Notes: generated by a model from the letters alone, not told the origin. A stretch of DNA of 64,000 nt from Opitutaceae bacterium (GCA_015075305.1 JABTUS010000008.1:239178-303177); one strand, 5' to 3'. Numbered from the stretch's first letter, positions 11,229-21,370 are shown. Program-made: numbers and translations.

Positions 11229-12053
11229 CTAGCGGGTGAATCCGTGAAAAACCGCGTAGCCCAGTGGAGCGGCGAGGATCAGGCTGTCGGTCAGATCGAA
11301 CACCCCGCCAATACCGGGAATCGTTGCACCCGAATCCTTGACCGCCGCACGGCGTTTCATGATGGATTCGACCAGATCGGAGACCACGGCGACGCCTGCG
11401 ATGGGCAGCGCGATCACCGCGGCCAGCCAGGGGGAGAAGCCGGCGGGGAGGAAGTCGCGCGCAACGTGCGCAATGAACGCGCCGATCAGCGCCGCAGTGA
11501 GCAGGCCGCCCGCGAATCCCTCCCAGGTTTTTTTGGGGCTGATCTGAGGCGCCATCCGGTGTCGCCCAAAGGCCATGCCGGTCAGCAGCGCGCCCGTGTC
11601 GCAAAACTTGGAGACGGCGACAAGCCAGAGTGTCATCACCAGTCCCGCGTTGGGGTGCGGGGTTTCGATGAGGATGATGCGGGTGAGGAAGTGCAGCATG
11701 AACGGCACGTAGATGACGCCGAGAACCGACCAGGCGAGGGCGTCCATGCGGTGCTGCGCCTCGGGCTCGCCAAGCATGCGTATTGAAAAAACCACTACGG
11801 CGAGTGCGAGCAGCTCCGCGGGGCCCGCCCAGGCGTCGAGGTAGAGCGGGCCGAGGGTGATGGCGGCGCCGAGGGCCATGCCCGATCGATCGAACGGCCT
11901 GATGCCGGTGCGGGCGACCATGGCGTAGAATTCACGCAGTGTCAGCAGGCTGGCGATCGTGATCAGCCATACACCCCCGACAGCTCCAAAATAGTGGAGG
12001 GCGGCGAGGACTATCACCCAGAGCGCGAGGGTGCTGAGAGTGCGTTTCAGCAT
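11229..12053 (-). CDS. cdsA: Phosphatidate cytidylyltransferase CdsA
   Basis: 274 aa integral membrane enzyme that makes CDP-diacylglycerol from phosphatidic acid and CTP, the entry to phospholipid synthesis. Several hydrophobic helices are spread through the protein. The C-terminal family signature is recognisable as SIMKRRAAVKDSGATIPG followed by IGGVFDLTDS. The usual HGG and DRxD parts are altered here (IGG, DLTD), a divergence from the standard pattern that does not by itself argue for loss of activity. It is placed between uppS and dxr in the envelope operon. Confidence 0.9.
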   Translation of the reverse strand: MLKRTLSTLALWVIVLAALHYFGAVGGVWLITIASLLTLREFYAMVARTGIRPFDRSGMALGAAITLGPLYLDAWAGPAELLALAVVVFSIRMLGEPEAQHRMDALAWSVLGVIYVPFMLHFLTRIILIETPHPNAGLVMTLWLVAVSKFCDTGALLTGMAFGRHRMAPQISPKKTWEGFAGGLLTAALIGAFIAHVARDFLPAGFSPWLAAVIALPIAGVAVVSDLVESIMKRRAAVKDSGATIPGIGGVFDLTDSLILAAPLGYAVFHGFTR

Positions 12054-12101
12054 GCGGGGTGCTGGTTGGGATGAGGCGGGCCGCCCGGGCGGAGGCAGGG
12101 T

Positions 12102-12887
12102 TTAGCGAACACCCGCGGGCGCGTGCTGTTCACTCGTCCTGCCAAACCGGCGCTCGCGACGCGAGAAGTCCGCGAGTGCCGCCTGCAGATCCTCCCTGCC
12201 GAAATCCGGCCAGAGAACGGGGGAGAAAACGAGTTCGGCATAGGCGCACTGCATCATGAGAAAGTTGCTGAGGCGAACCTCCCCCGACGTGCGTATCAGG
12301 AGATCGGGATCCGGTATGCCCGCGGTCTGGAGGTAGCGACTGAAGGTTTCCCAGGAGCTGTCATTGAGTTTCTCCCTGCCGGCGGCCACGGCGGCAGCAT
12401 AGGCGCGGGCCGCGTCGACGATTTCCGTGCGGGAACCGTAGTTGAGGGCGAGGATGAGTGTATGCTCCGCAAAGGCGGAGGTTTGTTCCTTGGCTGCCTC
12501 GAGCTGTCCCCTCACTGCATCCGGCAGGTCCTCCGTGCGGCCGATCGTCAGCAGGCGAACCCTGTTCTTCACCAGCGTGGCCGTTTCCCGCTTGAGGAAG
12601 ATTTCAAGCAGGCCCATCAGCGCACCAACTTCATCCGCGGGGCGATGCCAGTTCTCGGCGGAAAATGCGTAAAGCGTCAGGTAGCGGATCCCCAGTTCGC
12701 GCGTGGCCTCCAGGATCGTCCGAACAGCTTCGACCCCGCGGCGATGGCCTTCAATCCGCGGCAGGCCGCGCTTCTTGGCCCATCGGCCATTGCCATCCAT
12801 GATGATGGCGACGTGTGTGGGAACGGCGGCGGTTGGACCTGACATGCTTTGGCGTGCAAGTGAGCGGTCAGCCCCTTCGTTTGACAA
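12102..12887 (-). CDS. uppS: Undecaprenyl diphosphate synthase (cis-prenyltransferase)
   Basis: 261 aa. It condenses isopentenyl diphosphate units onto farnesyl diphosphate to make the C55 carrier lipid for peptidoglycan. Family motifs are present: HVAIIMDGNGRWAKKRG with the catalytic Asp, GHRRGVEAV, YAFSAENWHRP and, near the end, DLLIRTSGEVRLSNF with FSPVLWPDF. It is the first gene of the five-gene operon leading to ispG, which links carrier-lipid synthesis to precursor supply. The start could also be the ATG at 12845, 14 codons downstream, which lies nearer the conserved core. Confidence 0.95.
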   Translation of the reverse strand: MSNEGADRSLARQSMSGPTAAVPTHVAIIMDGNGRWAKKRGLPRIEGHRRGVEAVRTILEATRELGIRYLTLYAFSAENWHRPADEVGALMGLLEIFLKRETATLVKNRVRLLTIGRTEDLPDAVRGQLEAAKEQTSAFAEHTLILALNYGSRTEIVDAARAYAAAVAAGREKLNDSSWETFSRYLQTAGIPDPDLLIRTSGEVRLSNFLMMQCAYAELVFSPVLWPDFGREDLQAALADFSRRERRFGRTSEQHAPAGVR

Positions 12888-12983
12888 GGCCGAAGGTCGA
12901 CGGGAGGGAAATCACCCGGCTTTGTAATCGGGTGGCGCCGGGAACCATGGCTGCCGCCTTGTGATCCGCCTGGAGGACTGCCA

Positions 12984-13946
12984 TCAGAGTCCCAGCATGA
13001 AGTTCAGCGTCCGATCGGCCTCGCCAGGAAGGTGTTCATGAGCAAAATCCGGGTAAATCGCCATTTGTTTCGAACCGCCCAACTTGTTGTAGGCTGCAAA
13101 CTGCGTGCTTGGCGGGCAGATGGGGTCCATGAGTCCAACGTGCATGAGCACATCCGCACGGATGCGGGGCGCGAGGTGCTGCACGTCAATGTAGCCTAGT
13201 CGGCTGAAGACTTCGTGCTCGCGTTCATGACAGGGATCAAACAGTCGGAAATAGTCGCGAAGCTCCTGATAGGCATCCTTGGCAAGATCCATCTCCCAGG
13301 TGCGCTGGTAGTCGGATAGAAAGGGAAACACGGGAACCGCGCGCCTGATGCGCGGTTCGAGCGCCGCGCAGGCAAGGGTCAGTCCTCCACCCTGCGACGG
13401 ACCCATGGCGCCGACGCGCGAAGGATCGACTTCCGGCAGTCCCATGACGACGCGTGCAAGCTGCGCGGCATCAAGAAATACCTGGCGAAACAGCAGGCGC
13501 CGCGGATCCGCGTCGTCCAGACCGCGGATGATGTGCCCCCGAAGTGTGTTTCCCGTCACACCGCCTCGATCCTCGGACCGTCCACCCTGGCCGCGACAGT
13601 CCATGGCGGCCACGCACAGACCCTGCGATACATACGCAAGTTTGGGCGTCCAGTCACCGCTGTTCTGGCTGTACCCGTGAAACTGAAGCACGGCAGGCGC
13701 CGCCTTTGCGCCCGCGGGCCGGAGATACTTGGCGTAGATCCTCCCACCTCCGACGCCGGTGAATGTGAGATCGAAGCATTCCGCCCCCCGTGCCTTCAGC
13801 GTCGGACTTCTTGAAAACTCCGGGCGGGGAGGAGTGGCGTCGAGTTCGCGCAGGGCTGCATCCCAGTATTCGTCAAAGTCGGAGGGACGCGGATTGCGTC
13901 CCTGGTAACTGCGCAGTTCTTCCAGAGGCTTGTCGATGAGTGGCAT
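12984..13946 (-). CDS. CE7 acetyl xylan esterase/cephalosporin-C deacetylase
   Basis: 320 aa from the ATG at 13946, matching the family's usual size of about 320. CE7 esterases remove acetyl groups from short xylo-oligosaccharides and other acetylated sugars. The sequence shows QFHGYSQNSGDW (oxyanion region), DCRGQGGRSEDRGG, the nucleophile elbow MGPSQGGGLT (Ser184), Asp in GLMDPICPP and His in DFAHEHLPG. There is no signal peptide, so it is probably cytoplasmic and acts on imported oligosaccharides. The frame is open 60 codons further upstream, but that part is unlike the family. It is divergent from putA. Confidence 0.92.
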   Translation of the reverse strand: MPLIDKPLEELRSYQGRNPRPSDFDEYWDAALRELDATPPRPEFSRSPTLKARGAECFDLTFTGVGGGRIYAKYLRPAGAKAAPAVLQFHGYSQNSGDWTPKLAYVSQGLCVAAMDCRGQGGRSEDRGGVTGNTLRGHIIRGLDDADPRRLLFRQVFLDAAQLARVVMGLPEVDPSRVGAMGPSQGGGLTLACAALEPRIRRAVPVFPFLSDYQRTWEMDLAKDAYQELRDYFRLFDPCHEREHEVFSRLGYIDVQHLAPRIRADVLMHVGLMDPICPPSTQFAAYNKLGGSKQMAIYPDFAHEHLPGEADRTLNFMLGL

Positions 13947-14222
13947 GGCGGTTGGAGTGCCCTGCTGGAAAGCACGAATGCGCGGCGTCGGCAATGGCGC
14001 AGTGCAGGATGGCGGGCGTTGTGCATTCGTTGATGCGTACTGTTGACACCGGAACTGGCGGTGTTTCGGCCCGTGCTGCGGCGGGAATGCAGGGGGTTCA
14101 GGCGACTGGGCTGCGCCGGGCGACAACGGGTCGGAAGTAACAAACGGGCAAGGGACCGCGTGTCCTCTTGTGCGGTCGACTCCGGTTCGGTAGCTCCGTT
14201 GTCCAACCCCGGCACGCCCATC

Positions 14223-17200
14223 ATGCCCAAGCCCGATCTACTGCTCGAATCCCGCATCCACGCCATCGGTCGGAAGCTTTTTAAGCTCATGGCGGATCAT
14301 CCCGCCCCCGGAATCTTTTCAAGGAAGGGCGCCTACGCGCGGATCATGGATTGGTCGATGCGCGATCCGGCATTCAAGGCCCAGCTCTTCAGGTTCGTTG
14401 ATGTCCTGCCATCGCTCGCGTCGAGCGGGGAGATCGTGCGGCATCTTCGCGAATACCTGGGAGACAAGGCGGTGGAGCTGCATCCCGCCCTGAAGGCGGG
14501 CCTCGGTGCGGCCTCATTTGCACCCGCGCTTGTCGCGGGCCCCGTGAAGGCCCAAGTCACGGACATGGCGCGGCAGTTCGTGGCGGGGGAGACGGCGCAG
14601 GAATTGGTCCGGAGGCTTCTCGCCAACAGCCGTGAGGGCATTGCCACGACGATCGACCTTCTTGGAGAGACTGTCGTGAGCGAGGAGGAGGCGGACACGT
14701 TTCTGAAGCGCAATCTCGAGATCATCGACGTCGTGAGCGAGGCCCTTCGGGGAAGTCCGGAGCCCTGTGCGAGCGACCTCGGACAAGGAGGCCGGCCGCT
14801 GCCCCGGCTGAATCTCTCGCTGAAGATTTCGGCGCTTTCGGCGGACGTGAATCCAATTGATCCGGAGTGTTCGGTCCCTGGGCTCAAGCAGCGGTTGCGT
14901 CCCCTGCTGCGTCGGGCCGCGGCGGCGGGGGCATTGATCAATTTCGACATGGAGAGCCACCGCACGAAGGATCTCACGCTTGCGCTGTTTCGCTCCATTC
15001 TTGAAGAGGAGGAATTCGCGGCAACGCCGGCCGTGGGCATCGCCATACAGGCCTACCTGCGCGACTCCGATCGTGACCTTCGCGAACTCATCGCATGGTC
15101 GAGGAGCCGGATGCGTCCGATCACAGTGCGGCTTGTCAAGGGGGCCTACTGGGATTTCGAGGTCGTTACCTCGGCCCAGAAGGACTGGCCGGCGCCGGTG
15201 TGGCTGCGAAAGTCCGAGAGCGACGCTTCATTCGAGGCACTGACGGTGCTCCTGCTGGAGAACAGCGACCTGGTTTCGTCCGCCTTTGCGTCGCACAACG
15301 TGCGGTCCTGCGCCCACGCCATCGTCCAGGCGGAGAGGCTGGGCGTTGATCCGCGCGCATTCGAATTCCAGGCGCTTTACGGCATGGCGGACGAATTGAA
15401 GGCGGCTCTTCGGGAAAGCGGGTATCGGGTTCGTGAATACTGCCCGGTTGGCGAACTCCTTCCCGGCATGGCTTACCTCGTGCGCCGGCTGCTTGAAAAC
15501 ACGTCGAACGAGGGATTTCTTCGCGCAAGCAATCGCGGGGAGCAGAGCCACGAGGATCTGCTGAAGAGTCCGGTTGAATCGATAGCGGCCGGGCCTCCGG
15601 CGCCTGAGAGTGCGGATGCGAATGCGGCTGCAGGCGGGCCTGTGCGTGGCGCCTTTCGCAATGCGGCCAACACCGACTTCAGTCTCGGCGAAAATCGGAC
15701 GGCCATGCGGGACGCGCTCCGGGCTTCAGCAGGCGGCGCGTCAGCCGGTTACTTCGGCAAACGCTGGCCGCTTGTGATCGGTGGTCGGCGCTGCGAGCCG
15801 TCCGGACGGCGGTATGCACCCGCGACCAATCCGGCCCGGCCAGCCGAGGTGCTGGGGCATTGGGCGCTGGCAACGGTGGAGGATGCAGGCCGGGCGGTCG
15901 ATGCCGCTGCAGCGGCGTTTCCCGCATGGCGTTCGACTCCGGTCGAGACCCGCGCCAGTATCATTGAGCGTCTGGCTGATCTCATGGCGAGCCGCAGATT
16001 CGCGCTCTGCGCCCTCGAGATCAGGGAGGCGGGCAAACCCTGGATGGAGGCGGATGCGGATGTGAGCGAGGCCGTGGACTTCTGCAGATTCTATGCCCTG
16101 GAGATGCGGCGGCTTGCGGCACCGACTGTCACGCAGATGATTCCTGGAGAGTCCAACGTCCTTGTGCACACCCCGCGGGGTGTGGGTGTGGCGATCGCGC
16201 CGTGGAATTTTCCGCTCGCCATTCTTTGCGGGCTCACCGTCGCCCCACTGGTGGCCGGCAATGCGGTGATCATGAAGCCGGCGGAGCAGACCTCGATCAT
16301 CGGGGCGGTTTTCATGGACCTGCTCCTTGAAGCCGGCGTGCCACCCGGCGTGGTCAATCTGGTGACGGGCAGGGGTGAGGAGGTCGGCGCCCACCTGGTT
16401 GCGCACCCACGGGTCGATTTCATCGCGTTCACCGGTTCGCGGGCGGTTGGGCTCAGGATCTGGGAGACCGCGGGGCGGACGGTGCCCGGTCAGGCGAATC
16501 TGAAGAAGGTGGTGTGCGAGATGGGAGGAAAGAATGCATTGATCATCGATGCGGACGCCGATCTCGATGAGGCGGTTCCAGCGGTGCTGTATTCGGCCTT
16601 TGGATTCAGCGGGCAGAAATGCTCCGCACTGTCCCGTCTCATCGTGCATGAGGCGATTCATGACGCCTTCCTTCAGCGCTTGGTCGCCGCAGCCGCCAGC
16701 CTGCGGGTGGGTGACCCCGCGCAGCCGGGGACGCTGGTTGGGCCGCTCATCGACGCGGAATCCAGGGACCGCATTTTCGCGCGGGTGGCTGAGGCGAGGC
16801 GAGAAAGCCGCATGGTCCATCAGAGCGACCTGCCGGATGGAGCCAGGGCGAGCGGCGGGCACTATGTGCCGCCGATCATATTTGCGGATGTGGAGCCCGG
16901 CCACCTGCTCGCCCGCGAGGAGCTGTTCGGGCCGGTGCTTGGAGTCATGCGCGCTCGTTCGCTGGATCAGGCCTTCGCGCTTGCCAACGCCACCGAGTAC
17001 GCGCTCACCGGCGGTATCTTCTCCCGAAGCCCCAGTGCCCTGGTCCGCGCCCGGGAGGAGCTTTTATGCGGCAATCTCTATTTGAACCGGACGATCACCG
17101 GCGCTTTGGTCGAGCGACACCCTTTCGGCGGATTCCGCATGAGCGGCGGTGGCACGAAGGCTGGAGGCCGCGGATATCTGGAGAATTTTCTCTTTCCCAG

Positions 17201-17261
17201 GGTGATCAGCGAAAACACCCTGCGCCGCGGCTTCACCCCGCCGGAGGCGCCGCTTGATTAG
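14223..17261 (+). CDS. putA: Bifunctional proline dehydrogenase / glutamate-semialdehyde dehydrogenase
   Basis: 1012 aa from the ATG at 14223. It oxidises proline to P5C with FAD and then P5C/glutamate semialdehyde to glutamate with NAD+. The first half is the PRODH barrel ([78 protein letters not shown]). After a linker at about 500-540, the second half is an aldehyde dehydrogenase with [27 protein letters not shown] and the catalytic cysteine in [10 protein letters not shown]. No ribbon-helix-helix DNA-binding domain precedes the barrel, so this is not the E. coli trifunctional type. The open frame extends 60 codons upstream of the chosen start. Confidence 0.95.
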   Translation: MPKPDLLLESRIHAIGRKLFKLMADHPAPGIFSRKGAYARIMDWSMRDPAFKAQLFRFVDVLPSLASSGEIVRHLREYLGDKAVELHPALKAGLGAASFAPALVAGPVKAQVTDMARQFVAGETAQELVRRLLANSREGIATTIDLLGETVVSEEEADTFLKRNLEIIDVVSEALRGSPEPCASDLGQGGRPLPRLNLSLKISALSADVNPIDPECSVPGLKQRLRPLLRRAAAAGALINFDMESHRTKDLTLALFRSILEEEEFAATPAVGIAIQAYLRDSDRDLRELIAWSRSRMRPITVRLVKGAYWDFEVVTSAQKDWPAPVWLRKSESDASFEALTVLLLENSDLVSSAFASHNVRSCAHAIVQAERLGVDPRAFEFQALYGMADELKAALRESGYRVREYCPVGELLPGMAYLVRRLLENTSNEGFLRASNRGEQSHEDLLKSPVESIAAGPPAPESADANAAAGGPVRGAFRNAANTDFSLGENRTAMRDALRASAGGASAGYFGKRWPLVIGGRRCEPSGRRYAPATNPARPAEVLGHWALATVEDAGRAVDAAAAAFPAWRSTPVETRASIIERLADLMASRRFALCALEIREAGKPWMEADADVSEAVDFCRFYALEMRRLAAPTVTQMIPGESNVLVHTPRGVGVAIAPWNFPLAILCGLTVAPLVAGNAVIMKPAEQTSIIGAVFMDLLLEAGVPPGVVNLVTGRGEEVGAHLVAHPRVDFIAFTGSRAVGLRIWETAGRTVPGQANLKKVVCEMGGKNALIIDADADLDEAVPAVLYSAFGFSGQKCSALSRLIVHEAIHDAFLQRLVAAAASLRVGDPAQPGTLVGPLIDAESRDRIFARVAEARRESRMVHQSDLPDGARASGGHYVPPIIFADVEPGHLLAREELFGPVLGVMRARSLDQAFALANATEYALTGGIFSRSPSALVRAREELLCGNLYLNRTITGALVERHPFGGFRMSGGGTKAGGRGYLENFLFPRVISENTLRRGFTPPEAPLD

Positions 17262-17267
17262 ATTCCT

Positions 17268-17609
17268 TCATCCGAACAACAGGAGAGCCAATAATTCACC
17301 AAAAATCAGAAGCAAGACAATCGCGAACAGCGGAATATTCTCCCACTTGAATGCAGCCTTCCTGGAACCATACGTGGGATACGGCTCTTCGGTAAGTTCC
17401 TTCTTATCGATTCGCGCTAGAAAATATACGAGACCCGCGGCAAGACCGCCGAAGATGGCGAACCCAGTGATCGCGGAAAGAACGCTCTGGCTTCCGATAA
17501 AATAGAGCACGCCTTTGACAGCTCCGAGAATCGCAGCAGCGGCATACGGATTGAACTTCTTCCTCGTGGCCCCGAAGACGAGAAATATCAGGACAATATT
17601 TATGACCAT
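17268..17609 (-). CDS. Small three-helix membrane protein, unknown function
   Basis: 113 aa, no recognised family. Hydrophobic segments are at residues 1-13 (VINIVLIFLVFGA), about 22-65 (two close helices, including AITGFAIFGGLAAGLVYFLARI) and about 93-112 (LFAIVLLLIFGELLALLLF), with a charged loop between. Its stop is 6 bases from the putA stop, so the two genes converge. Its lower GC, simple composition and position beside a dispersed repeat (17621-17783) suggest an accessory gene. Confidence 0.7.
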   Translation of the reverse strand: MVINIVLIFLVFGATRKKFNPYAAAAILGAVKGVLYFIGSQSVLSAITGFAIFGGLAAGLVYFLARIDKKELTEEPYPTYGSRKAAFKWENIPLFAIVLLLIFGELLALLLFG

Positions 17610-17620
17610 GATTCTTCAGT

Positions 17621-17783
17621 TGAACGAAGCCACAGAGCGGCGGCAGAGGCAGGGGAGTTGAGCTGACGTCCGGGGCATCGACTGTGTGAATCTGGAGCAG
17701 TTATGACTCCGCTGCGATTCAAATTCATCCGTGAACCGAGCGTTCGTGAACATGCCGGGCGCGCGATCCGCTCATGCGTCGCC
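17621..17783. repeat. 163-bp dispersed repeat, copy A
   Basis: This stretch aligns with 22622-22784 over the same 163-base length. The first 120 bases match at about four of five positions by eye. Shared blocks include TGAACGAAGC, AGCTGACGTC, GGGGCATCG, ATGACTCCGCTGCGA and CGATCC. It fills most of the 375-base gene-free gap 17610-17984 and lies just upstream of the small membrane protein gene. The rest of the gap (17784-17984) shows nothing recognisable. Short frames inside are not conserved as protein. Confidence 0.7.
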
Positions 17784-17984
17784 AGAGTGGCCGCGCTGAC
17801 GAGGTACTGTCCCTGAGTGGCATGACCTTCCAAGCCAAAAAAGGGTCATTCCTCTCGATTGCAACAAGTCCATGCTGCCGGCAAGGCGCTGGTCCCCAGG
17901 GAAAGGACAGGTTGGCAGTGCTCCAAGAATGCGAAAGGTGAGGTTTGACCCCTTTGGCTTGGGGAAGCGCTCATTCGGTTTGAT

Positions 17985-19284
17985 TCGGACATGGGTTACA
18001 CTTTGTCCGGGGACATAGGTTACACTTTTTGTTTAGTTTTGTGTGTGATTTGGCGAGAGGTTTTGATCCGGCAGCGCGATGTAGGCCGCAGGCCGGAATC
18101 GCGCGCTGCCGGATCAAAGACGAGGTAGCGAGGAGATGTACGTTGGCAAAGTGCAGCTCTCGGTGCGGCCAGTGGAATCCTTGCGCAACGCCACCCGGCA
18201 ATGAGCGAAGATTTCACCAAGAGCGTAGTCGTGTCCGTCATGCCACAGCTTGCCTGTTGCATGAAACGCGCCGCACCAGCCAGTCCTTCGGGTAGCGCAC
18301 CGCGGTGTCGTTCTCGCGCAGGCGGCGGGGACTGCGACGGTAGATTTGAGCTGGGCAGAGGCGCCCAGCGCTTCATGTGGCCGGACATGGTTTCGCAGTG
18401 CTGCCAGCGATCAAATCGCCGCTGCTGGGCGGACCAGGGTTGGGGACGGCGGTTGCGTGGCCTCGGCCTTCAGATCGCGGTGAGCGCGTTCGTGAGAACC
18501 GTTTTGTTGCGGTGAAGCCGGTTGGATGAACTCGACGACGATGCCCGGTTGATCCACCACACGCTCAGGGCGGAGAGCCCAAAGGCAAGAGAGGCGAAGG
18601 GCGTGCCGTTGTCACCGGATGATCTCGGGCAGCCATGCAAGCGCATGATCTTGCGGAAGGTCCGCAGTGTTCCGGCAAACTGCTGATTGGGTTGGGCTCG
18701 GCAGGCCAGATAGTAGCGGCTGAACAGATCACACACCGTCAGGGATCGCAGCGCTGCCTGTTGCCCAGAGTGAACCAACCTTTGAAGTCCACCGTCCAGA
18801 CATGGTTCGGATGCGTCGGTGTCGTCAGTGCACAGCGCGGCGTGTAGAGGCCGGCTTGCGTCGCGGACGCTGACTCAACCGTGACGCCGCAGGATCGCTG
18901 CTATGGTGCTGCATGCCGGCGGCCGCCGGATGCCGTGGTCGCGGCGCAACAGTTTGCGCAGCTTCTTCGGCCCACGTCCGGTGCCTGCGGCGCAACCGCA
19001 CGATCAGCCCCTGGATCTGCCCAGCGGTCTGGTGCGAGCATCCTTGCGGACGGCGGCTGCGCTCGCGCAATCCGCGGTGCCTTCCCGGACGGTAACGGGC
19101 TTCCACCAATAGCCGGTCTTCCGACTGACGAAAGTCCGCGCACAATTCGGTAAACGTGAAGCGGCCCGTGGCCGCGAGACTGACAAACCGATGCTTCTGT
19201 TCCATGAGGGTTTCTTCGTTCCAGGCCATAGCCTGAAAGTGTAACCCATGTCCCCGGACAGTTTGTTACCTATGTCCCCGGATC
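17985..19284. mobile_element. Decayed IS481-family element with doubled terminal repeats
   Basis: Both ends carry related units of the type TCCGGGGACATAGGTTACAC, in tandem. At the left, GGACATGGGTTACACTT is followed by TGTCCGGGGACATAGGTTAC (17987-18025). At the right, AGTGTAACCCATGTCCCCGG is followed by GTTACCTATGTCCCCGGA (19239-19282), inverted relative to the left. The interior holds a broken DDE transposase on the minus strand. The leftmost unit lacks several bases of the consensus. No target duplication could be assigned. Confidence 0.75.
18030..19229 (-). pseudogene. Frameshifted IS481-type transposase
   Basis: The N-terminus starts at 19229 with MAWNEETLMEQKHRFVSLA and FTELCADF, a typical IS481 HTH start, then changes frame (the motif SRKTGYWW continues in another frame near 19140). 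The DDE core is readable at 18778-18470: LTVCDLFSRYYL (first Asp), GTLRTFRKIMRLHG, DNGTPFASLAF (second Asp) and then, after another shift, the equivalent of QNGSHERAH with the Glu. With at least three frame changes no full protein can be made, so the element should be immobile unless helped in trans. The C-terminal part below 18400 is poorly preserved. Confidence 0.75.
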
Positions 19285-19324
19285 ATACCTTCTCCTATGG
19301 ACCGATTCTTGTCACCGCTGCCAT

Positions 19325-19356
19325 GCTCGCACCGCTTGCCACGGCGAGCCTTTTTG
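19325..19356 (+). terminator. Intrinsic terminator-like hairpin upstream of the SDR gene
   Basis: GCTCGC (19325-19330) pairs with GCGAGC (19344-19349), with CCG/CGG inside, followed by T5 at 19351-19355. No plus-strand gene precedes it, so it may block read-through from the IS remnant or be a leader attenuator of the downstream gene. Confidence 0.4.
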
Positions 19357-19398
19357 TGATCTCTGGTCGCGTGAGAATGCTGGAACTTTGATGAAATC

Positions 19399-20172
19399 AT
19401 GAGCCAGGAATCCCCGCTCTTCGATTTGAAAGGCCGGACGGTGCTGGTCACCGGTTCCAGTCAGGGAATCGGATTCACCCTGGCTCGAGGTCTTGCGCGC
19501 GCCGGCGCAGTGGTCGTGCTGAACGGTCGTGACGAGGGAAAGCTGTCGGCTGCCTCGATGACTTTGGAAAGGGAAGGCCTGAGGGCTGCGAGCTCGGCGT
19601 TCGATGTCACCGACAGCGTGGCGATCGCCGAGGGCATCGGCCGCATCGAGGCGAAGGTCGGGCCGGTCGACATCCTCGTGAACAATGCGGGGATCCAGCG
19701 TCGCGCCCGCCTCGAGGAGATGACGGAGGCCCAGTGGCGCGAGGTCATTGACGTGAATCTGACGAGCGCGTTTCTCGTGAGCCGCCGCGTGGCGCCGGCG
19801 ATGATCAGGCGCGGCGGCGGCAAGATCATCAACATCTGCTCGCTGATGAGCGAGGTGAGCCGGCCCTCGATCGGCAACTATGCGGCGGCGAAGGGCGGGT
19901 TGAAGATGCTGACGCGCGCGATGGCGGCCGAGTGGGCGAAGTACAACATTCAGAGCAACGCCATCGGGCCCGGGTATTTTGAAACCGAGCTGACGAAGCC
20001 CCTGCTCGACAATCCGGAATTCAGCGAGTGGCTGCGCAGGCGCACTCCGGCGGGGCGATGGGCGCAGCCCGAGGAACTTGTCGGAACGGCGGTGTACCTT
20101 GCGTCGCGCGCATCGGATTTTGTCAATGGCCAGATCATCTACGTGGATGGCGGCCTGCTCGCCGCGATTTGA
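19399..20172 (+). CDS. SDR-family dehydrogenase, gluconate 5-dehydrogenase-like
   Basis: 257 aa classical short-chain dehydrogenase. It has the cofactor motif TGSSQGIG (residues 18-25), NNAG (95-98), catalytic Ser148, Tyr161 and Lys165 in the NYAAAKGG context, and the C-terminal DFVNGQIIYVDGG typical of the family. Overall similarity (FDLKGRTVLVTGSSQGIGF, NAIGPGYFETELTKPL) points to the gluconate 5-dehydrogenase/2-deoxy-gluconate dehydrogenase group, which interconverts keto-sugar acids and their alcohols with NAD(P). The exact substrate is inferred only. It is convergent with the glycoside-hydrolase-like gene at 20201. Confidence 0.9.
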   Translation: MSQESPLFDLKGRTVLVTGSSQGIGFTLARGLARAGAVVVLNGRDEGKLSAASMTLEREGLRAASSAFDVTDSVAIAEGIGRIEAKVGPVDILVNNAGIQRRARLEEMTEAQWREVIDVNLTSAFLVSRRVAPAMIRRGGGKIINICSLMSEVSRPSIGNYAAAKGGLKMLTRAMAAEWAKYNIQSNAIGPGYFETELTKPLLDNPEFSEWLRRRTPAGRWAQPEELVGTAVYLASRASDFVNGQIIYVDGGLLAAI

Positions 20173-20200
20173 AGGCGCAACCGCAGGCAAACGCTCGCTA

Positions 20201-21349
20201 TCATCCGCGGCGCATCCACCCGGCCGCCTCGCGGTTGGCGGCGGTGATCGCGGCGATGGCTTCGTCGTCGGGCCGCTCCGCGGCGTCGCGCAGGCCGCGG
20301 TTGCGCGCCTTGTTGCGCAGGTAGCCGCCGCAGAGGTGGTAGCCCACGCAGCCCGGAACATCGCGAAGCGTGCGAAGCATCCCGGCATAGCCGGCGCCGT
20401 GCAGGTGCTGTTCCTCGCCGGCGCGCCGGTCGACCGCCGCGTGGTCGGCCAGCAGCACCGGTTTGCCCGTCTCGGCGTGCCACTTCGTGAGATTCCGCCG
20501 GATGTTTTCCGCCGTCGAAAAATGCTGGAACGACAGCACATCGACATACGGCAGCGCGGCGCGCACGACCTCGGCCGAGATGGGCTGCCCCGCCTCGTAG
20601 CGGTCGCCGAGAATCAGGTGATGCGGATCGTAGCGCCGGATCGCGTCGTGAGTGATGCGGTAGTAGCGCGACGCGAGTTCGAAGAGCGCGTCGCGACCAG
20701 CCTTCGTCCCGAGTTTCTCCGGATCGAACATCGGCCCCTTCCATGCGCTTGGCGGGCGCGTGTGGATCCACGTCGGGCAGTCGACATAGAAGTACCCGAT
20801 CAGCTTGGGATCGTCCTTCATGCGCGCGCAGTACTCGCGCGCCACGTAGTCGCACCACTGGGCGAACTCGGGGCTGGCGAAATCCGGATAAATCGTCTCC
20901 GCCTCCCACTGGTGGAAATCGGCGAACGGGAGCATGTGGCAGTACGGCAGTCCGAGCCACTGGTATTCCTCGTAGGTGAATGCGCGCGAGTGGCGGTGGT
21001 TGCGCAGCCCGCGCGTGACGACCTCCTGCGTCCAGCCCACGCCGTTGAAGCCCCACGCGCGCAGGTCGGGCGCGACGGCTTCCTTCAGCCAGCGCTCCAT
21101 TGAGTTTCCGTAGCGGCGCGCCCAGATGTCTCCATTCTCCGGATACCGCAGCGGTGACGGATCAATGTGGTTGAGCGCGAGGGAGAATACCTGCGCGCCG
21201 TCGGGTGCGATGAACCAGTTGCGTCCGCCGCGGCGCCCGATGCTGTAGAAACTGTCCGACGCCGTCGCTGCGGCTGAGCGAAGGCATGGCGGGACGGCGA
21301 CCGCCGCGGTGGCGGTCGCGAGGGAGGACAGGAAGCGGCGGCGATGCAT
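20201..21349 (-). CDS. Exported glycoside-hydrolase-like TIM-barrel protein (agarase-type annotation likely)
   Basis: 382 aa with a twin-arginine-like signal (MHRRRFLSSLATATAAVAV). The sequence reads as a TIM-barrel glycoside hydrolase of the broad clan-A kind: SLALNHIDPS, DLRAWGFNGVGWTQE, DDPKLIGYFYVDCPTW, DPHHLILGDRYEAG, VDVLSFQHFS and TGKPVLLADHA. At the two strands where catalytic glutamates are usual (…IGYF.. and GKPVLL..) this protein has Asp190 and Asp302 and no Glu. It is either a divergent family or a non-standard active site. Distant relatives are often annotated as beta-agarase. Substrate unknown. Confidence 0.7.
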   Translation of the reverse strand: MHRRRFLSSLATATAAVAVPPCLRSAAATASDSFYSIGRRGGRNWFIAPDGAQVFSLALNHIDPSPLRYPENGDIWARRYGNSMERWLKEAVAPDLRAWGFNGVGWTQEVVTRGLRNHRHSRAFTYEEYQWLGLPYCHMLPFADFHQWEAETIYPDFASPEFAQWCDYVAREYCARMKDDPKLIGYFYVDCPTWIHTRPPSAWKGPMFDPEKLGTKAGRDALFELASRYYRITHDAIRRYDPHHLILGDRYEAGQPISAEVVRAALPYVDVLSFQHFSTAENIRRNLTKWHAETGKPVLLADHAAVDRRAGEEQHLHGAGYAGMLRTLRDVPGCVGYHLCGGYLRNKARNRGLRDAAERPDDEAIAAITAANREAAGWMRRG

Positions 21350-21370
21350 GGAGTGGAAGTGGGGGCGGGA

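Noticed and set aside
17600..17833. 77-codon open frame in the repeat region, similar to a frame near 22436-22723
   Set aside because: The similarity follows from the DNA repeat; the frames have different extents and no conserved start, so coding is unlikely.
18020..18388. 122-codon minus frame at the end of the IS481 relic as an independent gene
   Set aside because: It lies within the IS ends and matches no family; more likely a decayed transposase C-terminus.
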